NCBI GenBank assembly: GCA_025349905.2
Contig: MU624925.1
Coordinates: 1-17,098, forward strand
DNA length: 17,098 nucleotides
Source: Blastocladiella britannica
Taxonomy: Eukaryota > Blastocladiomycota > Blastocladiomycetes > Blastocladiales > Blastocladiaceae
Direction: 5' to 3'
Positions 8,093-17,098 of this stretch are shown here, in pieces. The translations under genes and the position numbers were made by a program. Within the stretch, counting starts at the first letter, position 1, and the number at the start of each line of letters is the position of its first letter. The notes under the pieces were generated by a model. That model was not told where the DNA came from, searched no databases, and saw nothing but the letters and a program-made list of their open reading frames with translations.

Positions 8093-9104
8093 ATGACCAA
8101 CACGCCGTCCCTCAAGCCTGGAGAGGCCAACCTCGGTGTACGCATATTATCTCATTTTATGCACTGGTGTGCCGCCATGGTCGCTCTCCTTTGGCTCGTC
8201 ATTGATCGCTCGCTTCTTGCTGCCGACTCGACTCGACCTTGACTTTGGGCGGACGCGCGACCTTACTGGCCATGCACCCAACTGATCGCATAACACTGCG
8301 TCCATAGACGACCATCATGGCTGTGCAGTTTGACGGCGGCGTCATCATTGGTGCCGACTCGCGCACCACCACCGGCTCGTACATTGCCAACCGCGTCACC
8401 GACAAACTGACCATGGTGCACGATCGCGTCTACTGCTGCCGCTCGGGATCGGCCGCTGACACGCAGGCCGTTGCTGACATTGTGCACTACTACTGCCAGA
8501 TGTTCGAGTGCGTATTTTTTTTTCCTCGGTCTCTTTGTCATTTTTATTCATTATTGGATATACAGCGTGCAGAATGGCGAAGCACCGCCTGTCAAGGTCG
8601 TTGCGTCCATGTTCCAGGAGATTTGCTACCAGAACAAGGACGGCTTGATGGCGGGCATCATTGTTGCCGGCTGGGACAAGAAGGTGGGCGGCGGATCCGT
8701 GTACAACATTTCGCTGGGCGGGTCCATGAACAAGCAGCCCTTTGCGATCGGCGGTATGCACCATTTTCCTCCTTTTTTTTCCTTGTAGCATTTAGTCGGA
8801 CTCTTGATCCTCATATAACAAAGGCTCCGGATCGACCTACATTTACGGTTACTGCGATGCCTCGTACCATGAGAACATGACTGTAACCGAGTGCATTGAG
8901 TTTACCAAGAATGGTACCTCCTTTTTTTTCATTGAATTTGATCGATCAAGACATCCCTAACATAACACGACAACAGCTATTGCCCTTGCCATGTCGCGCG
9001 ATGGCTCCAGTGGTGGCTGCATTCGCCTTGCAGTCATTACCGAGCAGGGCGTCCAGCGGATCTTTGTCCCGGGCAACGAGCTGCCCACCTTCTTCGAGGG
9101 CTAA
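8093..9104 (+). CDS. PSMB6: 20S proteasome subunit beta-1 (caspase-like), 5 exons
   Basis: Exons 8093..8137, 8308..8507, 8566..8753, 8824..8913 and 8977..9104 total 606 nt, giving 201 aa. The 15-residue propeptide ([15 protein letters not shown]) ends in Gly, and the mature chain starts [11 protein letters not shown], so Thr1 is the N-terminal nucleophile. Counting from Thr1, Asp17 (GADSRT), Lys33 (TDKLT) and Arg45 ([12 protein letters not shown]) are present. Arg45 is the beta-1 residue giving the S1 pocket its preference for acidic side chains. The C-terminal RDGSSGG loop with the structural Asp and Ser is intact. Exon 2 was ended at 8507 because FDVQNGE then matches the family spacing with no gap. 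An alternative splice (FEC-NGE) is possible. The gene is same-strand with TGS1, 78 nt downstream, and convergent with the subtilase, 154 nt between stops. Confidence 0.95.
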
Positions 9105-9258
9105 TTTACTCTTTTCATTTCTTTAATTTGTGTCGATTCAATGCATTCGCCTGCCAGTTACTCGTCGCTTCTCCATCCCAATCGAATGGCGAAATCAAAT
9201 GTCAAACGAAGAAACCGAAATTGAATTTTACACAACAGAACTTGGCAATACAAAATAC
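9105..9258. other. Convergent 3' intergenic region (PSMB6 / subtilase)
   Basis: 154 nt between the two convergent stops. It must hold both 3' UTRs, which may overlap. No gene was seen. Confidence 0.5.
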
Positions 9259-12251
9259 TTACTGGTTCGAGGGAGCAACCACGGGGGAAGTGCGCTGGTT
9301 GGCCTTCTTGGCAGCAGCGGCAACGCCGCCGGGAACGACGTGGGGCACGACGGGCGCGGGCGCGGGGGCCGGGGCCGCAACCTGCTTCTTGATGGTGAAC
9401 TTGGTGGAGGTCCAGGCGGTCTCGAGGTCAGCAACAATGTCCTTGGACAGGGTGAGCGACTTGGGCTTGATGTACTGAATGGCCGCAACGTAGTCGCCGT
9501 CGGGGATCGTCACGGGCACCTCGGTGGCCGATGTGGTCAGCGTGTAGTTCTGGAACGGCACCACGGTCTGGGGCAGACGCTCAAAGAACTCCATGGCCAG
9601 CACGTATCCAACGGTCTTCTTGGTGTCGGCCTGCTGCAGGGCAATGGCAATGTGGCGCACCGGGTAGTAGGTAGCCAGGACGACGGCAGGCGACGAGTGG
9701 ATCGACGACAGGTCAAACACGGGCGCCGGGGTGGTGCCGTCGTAAATGAGCGCGTTGGGGTTGGTGTCGGCATCACCGTCAGCAAGAGCAACGAGGTCCT
9801 TGTCGGCGTCGGTCGGCAGCACCTGGAACGTCTTGAAATCGCCCAACATAGTTGCATATGGCACCACGAGGTTCGATTTTTGGTCCGCGGTCTGCAGCGT
9901 CACAAAGCCAGAGTACACCCAGTGACCCTTGGCGGGGAGACCAGAGCCAATGACGGGGGTGTTGTTGTCGAAGGTGACGGTCACCTTGGTCGACGATCCG
10001 GGCTGAACAGTCACGGTCTGCTGCGAGAAGGTCACGCGGGCGTGGTTGTCGGCGTACACGAAATCGGCGGTCAGGCGGTTGCCCTCACCGAGGATAGAGC
10101 GCGACGGCGTGTGCTTGAGCGTGTAGGTCTTGGCGATCTTGCCCGAGTTGGTGATGGTGATGGTCTCCGTCTTCTTGGGACCCTTAGGCCACGCCGGGTT
10201 GTCGCCGAGGGCAATGGCCGACGGGGTCACGGCCACATCATTGGTCAGGAATGCGTACGCGTCAAGCAGACCGGCGCCAATCTTGGCCACCGACTCCACG
10301 CTGCCGGCCACGTTGCCGGGAACCGCCGAGGGACGAGCGGTGTTCTGGAGACGGGCGCGCAGGTTCTGGAACGACGCGTCACCCTGCGATGGGCCGTTCT
10401 TCTGGACGTGGAGGGCAATGGTGCCGGCAATGTAGGGGGTGGCCATGGAGGTACCCGAGAACACATCGTACGAGCCGTGCGAGCGGGGCACCGACGAGTA
10501 GATCATGCCGCCGGGGGCAGCCACCTCGGGCTTGATGAACAGGTTGACGTCAAGACCCCACGACGAGAAGTCCGAGGGCTGGCCAGCGGTCGCAATCGGG
10601 ATCACGGCCTGGTTCTTCGACACCGCGAACGTGGTCTTACCGGCGGTCGCCGCCTTGAAGAGGGCGTCGCCGTCAGTGCCGCCAATGAACGCCACGGGGA
10701 TGGTGACGGTGGCGTCGACCGCGCCGGCCGCAAGGTACTCGGGGAGACGGTTGCGGATGATGACGGCCGAGGCACCGGCAGCAGCAGCGTTCTGGGCCTT
10801 CTCGGTGAACGCGCAGGTGCCACGGCGGATGAGAGCGGCGCCGCCCTTGAACTGATCGGGCTTGAACGGCGAGGCGCCGTTGACGAGGCATCCGTCCACG
10901 AGCGAGTCGATGGCGACGTTGCTGGCAATGATGGGGAAGGCCTGCTCGGGGGTGAACTTGGCGTTCGAGCCAATGGCGATCGCAGGCGCGGTCACGCCAG
11001 CGACACCAGTGATGATGGCAGCGGCAGAGGGCTGGTTGGTGTTGTCGAACGACGCAATCGAGAGCGCGCCAGCGGCCACCGAGGGAGCGGCAACGGTATC
11101 GTAGCCCTTGTCACCGTCGTTGGACGCGGCAATGGCAACGTAGATGCCGGCGTTCGAGAGGTTGGTCACGGCTTGAGCCTCAATGTAGTCCTGGCCAACA
11201 ACGCCACCGCCGAGCGACATGGAGATGACGTGGGCGCCGTCCTCGTACGCAGCCTCCATGGCATCGAGGATCTGAGGGGTGTCGGTCGAGCCCTCGCAGC
11301 CGAAGACCTTTGTTTAACTCAAATGTGTCAGTTGCGTGCAAAAAAAAAAAAAATTTGTTTTGAAACAATACCTTGTACGCGCCCAAAACAACTCCGGGGG
11401 CAACACCCTCGATCTGGTCGTCGAGACCGCCGATGATACCGGCGCAGTGGGTGCCGTGGCCACCGCAGTCCATCGGGTCGGCATCGGGAACGGCAGTGGG
11501 CGAGCCCTTCTTGCCGGCCGAGTCGTACGCGTCACCGACAAAGTCGCGACCGAACTGCACGCGGCAGCCGGGGCCCTTGAACTCGGTGCAGGTCTGGCCG
11601 GGAACAGAGAAAGCGGGGTGCAGGTAGTCGATACCAGTGTCGACGACGGCGACAAAGACGCCCTCACCAGTGAGGCCGAGGTCAGTCTTGACCTTGTCCA
11701 TGTTGGTGAGCTTGTGCTGGAAGCGGGTCAGCTTCTGGTCACCGGGCACGGCGCGCTTGGCGAACTCGAGGCCGTTGCGGAGGGCAACGGGCGCCGACTG
11801 CTTGTGGTGCACGATGGGGAACACGGCCTTGACGCCGGGGGCCGACGCGAGCGCGTGCACATCCTTGGGGTTGGTAAGGGTCACGGCGGCGGCGTTGACG
11901 ACCTTGCGGAAGGTCTTGTCGACCTTGACGTCAATCTTCTTCTGGGCCCTATTGAGATGTTTTTCAATGATGTGATGGTCAGCGTTTTGTTTGTTTCACT
12001 TTCCATGGCACGAAAAAATGGAGATAAACGTACATGAAGGTGCGGAAAGTGTGGTGCTGGGCCGAAGCCTTGGCAACGGCGGCAGACTGCACGGACGCCT
12101 TGACGGTCGCGCCAGCGGGCTGGTCAAACTGCACAATGAAGCGGTTCTCGGCGCGCTGGAGCACCTTGGCGCCAGCGGGGACCTTCTTGGCGTCGGCCGA
12201 CGACGCGGCCAGCGCAACCAGGGCGAGGAGGGAGAGGACGGGGAACTTCAT
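9259..12251 (-). CDS. Secreted subtilisin-like serine protease (S8) with I9 propeptide and PA domain
   Basis: Exons complement(12034..12251, 11372..11948, 9259..11307) total 2844 nt, giving 947 aa. A signal peptide (MKFPVLSLLALVALAASSADA) is followed by an inhibitor I9-type prodomain (FIVQFDQPAG... to about residue 120). The S8 catalytic domain has Asp176 (VVDTGIDYLHP), His237 (GHGTHCAGI), oxyanion Asn328 (AIAASNDG) and Ser552 (FSGTSMATP). A protease-associated (PA) insert lies between Asn and Ser, at about 377-500 (GGAALIRRGTCAFTEKA). The region after about 600 looks like the Fn3-type C-terminal domain of Vpr/minor-extracellular-protease-like subtilases. The tail is Ala/Pro-rich (VAAPAPAPAPVV). 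Such enzymes are exported and degrade host or environmental protein. Paired Cys around 193/201, 234/241 and 269 suggest disulphides. All catalytic residues are intact. The gene is divergent from CFAP45. Confidence 0.93.
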
Positions 12252-12758
12252 GGTGTATGTATGTGGTTTCGTCTATAGCGGTCTATGTAAAAATGCGGAC
12301 GAGGAGAGTTGATCCAAGAAGTCCAGCAAAATAGGTTGATGTTGGGCAAAAACAGTCGAGGTGAGGGTGCGGCCAAGGGCTATTTGAGATGGCACCTCGC
12401 TGCTCGTCGCGAAATCCTGTTGGGGTTGGCTTGATCTGGCACGAGGTCGACTATGTGGCGTCATGGCGAGTTTCATCACGAGGAGTTTGATTTGTCAAAG
12501 TTCCGTTACGTCCTGGGAAAACTGACGGAATGAATAGGCCGCCGGTTCAGTACCATACGGTTGGCTTGGCCGTGTTCTCTTCAGTGTTCTCAGTGGAAGT
12601 ATGTGGGTGATCGTTATCAGTTATTGGGAAAGTTTCGATGAGTGGGAATCAATATTAATATGATTTTGTCTATTTCGCATTCAACGCTCTACTTTGGCAT
12701 TATTAAATAGAATTGTAACTCCCCTGCCTCGTTAAAGCGATATAAACTAGAAAAAAAA
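12252..12758. promoter_or_regulatory. Divergent intergenic region between subtilase and CFAP45
   Basis: 507 nt with no supported gene. It must contain the promoters of both divergent genes. The CFAP45 side is AT-rich, with a perfect ATATTAATAT palindrome at 12652-12661 and GATATAAACTAG just before the A-run leading to its ATG at 12759. No strong TATA box was found for the subtilase. No convincing RFX-type X-box was seen. Confidence 0.5.
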
Positions 12759-14423
12759 ATGACATCGACCGCACAACGGCCGCGCTCGGATCCGACCTCT
12801 GTAAGCAAGAAATCTCGGATTTCAAAATATTACATAGCTCACATTCAATTGTTATATAGGAACGGATCACCGTGATTACGCGCGACAATATCCGCGTACT
12901 GCATCCACATGGACATAAACGATCCTCCAAAGCAGTTGTACTGCAACCTGGCGACGTCGATCGCATCAAGGTCCATTAAAATATTACCCATTACTTTGAA
13001 AAAATGATACATTAATGCATTTAATATACAGTCGGCAGCAACCGTCATTACAAAAGACGAGCAGGATCGGCGCAACATGTCGCAAATGCGCGAGCGCGTC
13101 TCTGCCGCCGAGGCCGCCAAACAGCGCCGCGACCACATGGAGGAAATGGAGAAACGGCGCACGGCGCACTTGCAGCTCTCGGACATTGAAAAGGAGGCCA
13201 AAGAAAAGGCCAACTACCTCCTATCCAAGGCTCAAATGCAGCTCGACGAGGAAGAGGACGACATCAAACGCATGAATGAGTTGATCCTCTACGCCAAGTG
13301 CGTTGCGATCCGCGATGCGCAGGTCGAGGAAAAGGTACTTTATTATATTGACGACCATATTAGGTGTCCTCCTCTCACCTCATCCTTGAAACATTCCTGT
13401 TAGCAACTCATCCGCCAAGAACGCAAGCTCGAGGATCAACGCTTGGACGCGATGATGGAAGAGGAGCGGCAGGCCGACTTGCGCCGCATGGAGAACCGGC
13501 AGCAGGCGCGCGTCTCGGAGATGCGCCGCGGCGCCCAGGTGATTGAGCGGCAGATTGCCGAACGGCGCGAGGCGGCGCTGCTCGAGGCCGAGCGCAAGGA
13601 CCAGGAAACAAAGGCCACGCTTGCGACGATCGCCAAGCAGGCGGCGGAGGACCAGGCCGAGAAGCGGCGCAAGCAGGACGCACAGCGTACGCTCATGCAC
13701 CAGGTGGTCCTTGCCAACACCGAGGCCGTCAACAAGAAGAAACAGCAAAAGCTCGCGGACCAGGACGAGGACCGCAAGCTGCTGGCGTACCTGGTGGCCA
13801 AGGAGCAGCGCGAGATGGAAAAGGACCGTGAGCAGCAGGCGCGTGCGGCCGAACGCGAGAAGGAGCTGTCGCGCCTGCGTGCGGCCCAAAAGCGCGCAAC
13901 CGACAAGCTCGCGGAACAGGATGCGCTGCGGGCCAAGCGCGCATACGAGGCGTACGAGCGCGAGTGGCGGCGCAAGGAGCTCGAGACGGCCGAGCGCCGC
14001 TCACGGGATGAGGCTGCGCTCCGCGCCGAGCGTGCCCGCCAGCAGGCAGCGCGCGAGGCCGCCATCAGCGTCGAGGCCTCGCACCTGCGTCAAGAGTTTA
14101 TGGAGAATGTCCGCCAGCAGGCTGAAACAGAGGCCAAGATCAAGCGCGACGAGCAACTGCGCCACGAGATGAACCGCAAGTACTCGCGCGAGGTGCAGTC
14201 GCAAATCTCGAGCCGCGAGTCCATCAAGAAAAAGGACCGCGAGGACTTTTTCATGGAGGGGATCCGCCTTGAATCGGAGCGCCAGGACAAGCGCGGCAAG
14301 ATTGATGCCATTCGGTCACGCAAGCTCGACGAACTTCGCCGGATCGGTGTCCCGCAAAAGTACTGCAAGGAAGTGGAGCGCAAGATGGTGTTGGGCGACA
14401 AGCAGGGTCGTCTTGCTCCGTGA
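12759..14423 (+). CDS. CFAP45: Cilia- and flagella-associated protein 45 (CFAP45/CCDC19)
   Basis: Exons 12759..12800, 12860..12970, 13032..13334 and 13404..14423 total 1476 nt, giving 491 aa (human about 551). CFAP45 is a microtubule inner protein of motile axonemes; reported work links it to adenine-nucleotide-dependent motility. Sequence marks: ERITVITRDNIRVL and VDRIK near the start, NELILYAKCVAIRDAQVEEKQ across the exon 3/4 junction (the family's ILxAKCxAIRDAQ signature), long Glu/Arg/Gln coiled coil throughout, LAEQDALRAKRAYEAYEREWRRKE, and the terminal signature RIGVPQKYCKEVERK. No signal peptide or membrane segment. The second intron (12971..13031) has a non-consensus donor GTCCAT but is needed for frame and family fit. 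Its presence implies a flagellated stage. Strong call. Confidence 0.95.
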
Positions 14424-14581
14424 TTCAGACATTTCTTTGTTATTATCCATATATTCACTATTATTCGCATATTTCATACTTTAAGTACAAAAAACAGGTG
14501 GCGACGTGTATATACTGAAGGAGGGAATGCCGCATTACAAAAGGAAAGAATGACAAGAACAAAAATACAAAATACAAAGGA
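14424..14581. other. Convergent 3' intergenic region (CFAP45 / ABCG)
   Basis: 158 nt, AT-rich, between two convergent stops. Contains TTATT and TTTGTATTTT-like stretches (the latter on the minus strand) that may serve poly(A) signalling. No gene was seen. Confidence 0.5.
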
Positions 14582-17073
14582 CTACCGGCACTTGTCGCGG
14601 TTGGCGAGCTTGAGCGACACCAGGGCGACCATGAGCCACGCCATGCCAATGGCAAACATGATCAGGAGGTTCCCGAAAAAGTCCGAGATGCGGTACGTGT
14701 ACAGCTGCTGGTCCACCGAGCTCTCGGCAAAGGGACGTGCCTGCACCTCCTTGACATAGATGGCCTCGACCGCGTACCGAGGCGGAGAAATGTCCCACAG
14801 CCACGAGATGCCGTCGTAGACTCCCGACCGCTTCACCGACTCGAGCGACGGGATCATGCCCGAGAGCACCATCGCCCAAAAGAGCGCAAAGCCCGTGCCG
14901 ACCAATCCCACCGACTCGGGGCGCACCCACACCGACAAAAAGTAGCCCATACCGAACGCGCAAAAGTAGAGCAGGAGCGCGACGCTGTAGAGCACCATAA
15001 AGTGCGAGCGGTACGGCCAAAACAAAATCAGCGACAGCGTGAACATGAACGCAGCAACGACCATGCGCGGCACGTCGGCCAGCAGCTTGGCGAAAAAGTA
15101 CGGGATGGTGGGCTGGCCGGTGGCCGTTTCACGCCAGTACACGGTCCGCTCGTTGCCGAGGGAGTTGGTGGCCACGCTGATGCCGCAAAACAGCACGCCA
15201 AGGGACATAAACACGCCGATTTGGCGCAAATTGTCGATGGGACTCGCGCAGATGGGCTTGAGGGCCGCTGGCGCCATGTCGCAAATGATGGACGGCTGTT
15301 TTCCGAGGTAGTCGATATTTTCCGAGGCAATTGAAATGGCAGCGCCGGCGCCTGTTAATATGTCGAGTTGTTAATACAATGTTTAAAAATGAGGCGGAAA
15401 AAAAAATAGACACAAACCAAGGTGAAGCAGCTGGTCCATGATAAAGGTGGAGGGCGTGCGGTAAATCTGGAACGAGGCACGACGAAGGCACTGCCAAAAT
15501 ACCAGGAAGGTGCTCGGTGTCTCGCGAATGGGATCGCGCGAGCACGTAATGCAGCTCTTGGCCCACTCGCTAAACTCGGACCCGACGTCCTTGAAATACG
15601 CTGCCCAGTCACCCCACATGTCCTTGATGTGGTCGCTGACCTCGTGCATGAAGCCCACCGGCGGGGGCTCGAGCGTCGGAATGCGGAGACCCATGGCAGC
15701 CTCTGTCCCGGGGGCCGGGTCGTCGCCGCGCTTGTAGCGATCCCACGCTGCCACCAGGTCGGACGGCGTCAGCGCGCCGTAGCGGTCCGACATGTATTTG
15801 CCCGACACCACGTCCAGCAAAAAATCGGCGTGGTTCATGTTGGCGGGGCACAGGTAGCCCAGATTGCGGAAGTAGGCCAGCGCAAACGATCGCTCACCAA
15901 AGTACACGGTGCGACCGCCCTTGGCCAAGAGCAGGACGTCGTCAAATCGCTCAAACGCGGCGGGCGATGGTGAGTGCACGACAGCTGCGACAGTAATGAA
16001 CTGGTCGCGCGCAATCGAGTGCAAGAGCGAGCAGACCTCGAATGCCGTTGACTATCATTGTGCAATTGTTGAGTAATTGAATTCAAATAGAAAAATAACT
16101 TAGGACATACAGAATCGAGTCCAGAAGTGGGCTCGTCGGCAAAGAGGACGGCGGGCTCGGCAACAAGCTCCAGGCCAACATTCAAACGCTTCCGCTGACC
16201 ACCCGAGAGGCCGCGTTTTGCGACATCGCCAATGATTTGGTGCATGACATTGTCGAGACCAAGGTAGTCGATCGTTTCAAGCACTTTTTGTTTGACCATA
16301 GAATGCGTCCAGTGCGACGGCAAGCGGGTCTTGCCCGAGTGCATTAGCGTATCAAGCACCGTCAGCTCGCGAATCACTTTTTTATACCATTTCTCTTTCG
16401 TCAGATATCATCAACTCGCTTCAAGTATAAAAAAGAAGGGAGACGCACTGATGTCTTCCTGAGGAACCATGCCAATGAGTTTGCGGTACATGGCCAGCTC
16501 GCCCTCCATGCCGTTGATGGAAACGGTGCCAGTGGTGCGCTTGACCGAGCCGCGCAGTACGTTAAAGAAGGTCGTCTTGCCCGAGCCGGAGGGACCCATC
16601 ACGGCACACAGCCGGCCAGCCTTGAGCTCGCCTGACACGCCCTTGAGAATCTCGGCGCCATTGTGCAAGGTCAGTCCAAGGTTGTGGAACTGAATGTCAA
16701 ACACGCGGCGGCGCTCGGCCTCGGCGACACGGCGCGGGAGGGTGGTGGCGCCGCGCTTCTTTTTGGAGTCGTGCATGGCATCATGAGCCGAGATCTCCAG
16801 CATGCTCTGTGAGTATTTTTGGTATCGCATGGTGCGCGAGCGGTTCTTGATGGAGAGCGTCAGCCAGGCGATAAAGACAAATAAGAGGACGATCAAAAAG
16901 ACGCCGATTCGCCGCGGCGACGAGGTTCCCTCGGGGCAGCTCGCCAGGAACCAGCAAGGAAAGCCGCGGGTGGATCCGCGCGGGCAGTAGTAGTTTTGCG
17001 GGCACGGCGAGATTTCGGACGGGGTCGGGCACATGTAGCCATCGCAGCAATAGAGGGGCTGGGCGGTGTTGGC
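14582..17073 (-). CDS. ABCG-type half-transporter with Cys-rich ectodomain, 5'-partial
   Basis: Exons complement(16449..17073, 16111..16376, 15418..16051, 14582..15351) total 2295 nt, about 764 residues without the missing N-terminus. Order: a Cys-rich ectodomain piece (CCDGYMCPTP, YYCPRG), one TM helix (IGVFLIVLLFVFIAWL), then the nucleotide-binding domain with Walker A GPSGSGKTT, Q-loop VPQED, signature LSGGQRKR, Walker B VLFADEP and D-loop GLDS. An H-loop (VVHSPS), a long cytoplasmic linker and a six-helix ABC2 membrane domain follow, ending LKLANRDKCR. The NBD-before-TMD order and motifs place it in ABCG/WBC, near the plant-type ABCG24/28 members with extra N-terminal Cys-rich regions. 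Substrate unknown (lipids or hydrophobic compounds are typical). An in-frame ATG at 17079 exists, but TGCAG|GCC at 17074/17073 looks like an acceptor. Lack of a signal peptide before an ectodomain argues the true 5' end is outside. Confidence 0.9.
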
Positions 17074-17098
17074 CTGCATCCATTTTTTTTTTTTTTTG

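Noticed and set aside
9130..11436. 768-codon plus-strand open frame opposite the subtilase
   Set aside because: It is antisense to a well-supported protease exon. High GC at third positions suppresses stops on the opposite strand. The translation is a monotonous G/R/V/H-rich sequence without recognisable domains, and it starts inside the convergent 3' region.
12500..12540. Possible RFX X-box (GTTACGTCCTGGGAAAAC) upstream of CFAP45
   Set aside because: The two half-sites match the X-box consensus poorly and there is no second copy. Fungal flagellar promoters are not known to me to use this motif reliably.
13543..14172. Arg/Ser-rich frame overlapping CFAP45 exon 4
   Set aside because: A shadow of the Glu/Arg/Gln coiled-coil coding sequence in another frame; low-complexity and with no family features.
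1..17098. Mobile elements, tRNA/rRNA genes, CRISPR or prokaryotic defence systems
   Set aside because: I looked on both strands and found no transposase or reverse transcriptase motifs, terminal repeats, cloverleaf-like segments or repeat-spacer arrays. The intron-rich gene structure is eukaryotic throughout.

Overview
This is a gene-dense piece of a eukaryotic nuclear genome. Nearly every gene is interrupted by short introns, mostly 60-90 nt and often carrying T-tracts. Exons are GC-rich, while introns and spacers are AT-richer. The best organism guess is a flagellated (zoosporic) fungus of the chytrid or blastoclad type. Three genes point that way: a CFAP45 axonemal gene, a hydrophilic protein of a style I associate with fungi, and an ABCG transporter with a Cys-rich ectodomain. 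This placement is inferred from gene content and was not tested.

Layout from left to right: a possible partial exon on the minus strand at the left edge (about 16..254); an SDR-type NAD-dependent epimerase/dehydratase-like protein in 7 exons (+, 667..2209); an LEA-like repeat protein with mitochondrial presequence-like segments in 4 exons (+, 2631..4035); a hydrophilic repeat protein with CsbD-like tandem repeats (-, 4282..5924); nascent polypeptide-associated complex beta, BTF3/EGD1 (+, 6215..6985); trimethylguanosine synthase TGS1 (+, 7062..8014); 20S proteasome beta-1, PSMB6/PRE3, in 5 exons (+, 8093..9104); a secreted subtilisin-like S8 protease with a PA domain (-, 9259..12251); the flagellar protein CFAP45 (+, 12759..14423); and an ABCG half-transporter, 5'-partial (-, 14582..17073 and beyond).

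All spliced models were built by hand from splice sites, reading-frame continuity and family conservation. Every complete model sums to a whole number of codons. Three themes stand out. Two stress-type hydrophilic protein genes lie tail to tail. A tight same-strand run of housekeeping genes (NAC-beta, TGS1, proteasome beta-1) has spacers of only 76 and 78 nt. Two membrane or secretory genes flank the flagellar gene.

I see no prokaryote-like operon, CRISPR array, transposon or tRNA/rRNA gene, and no clearly new multi-gene system. The most notable observations are the splice-donor composition (C or T at +4 in 24 of 26 introns), an intron exactly at the proteasome beta-1 autocleavage site, and the repeat architecture of the two stress-type proteins.
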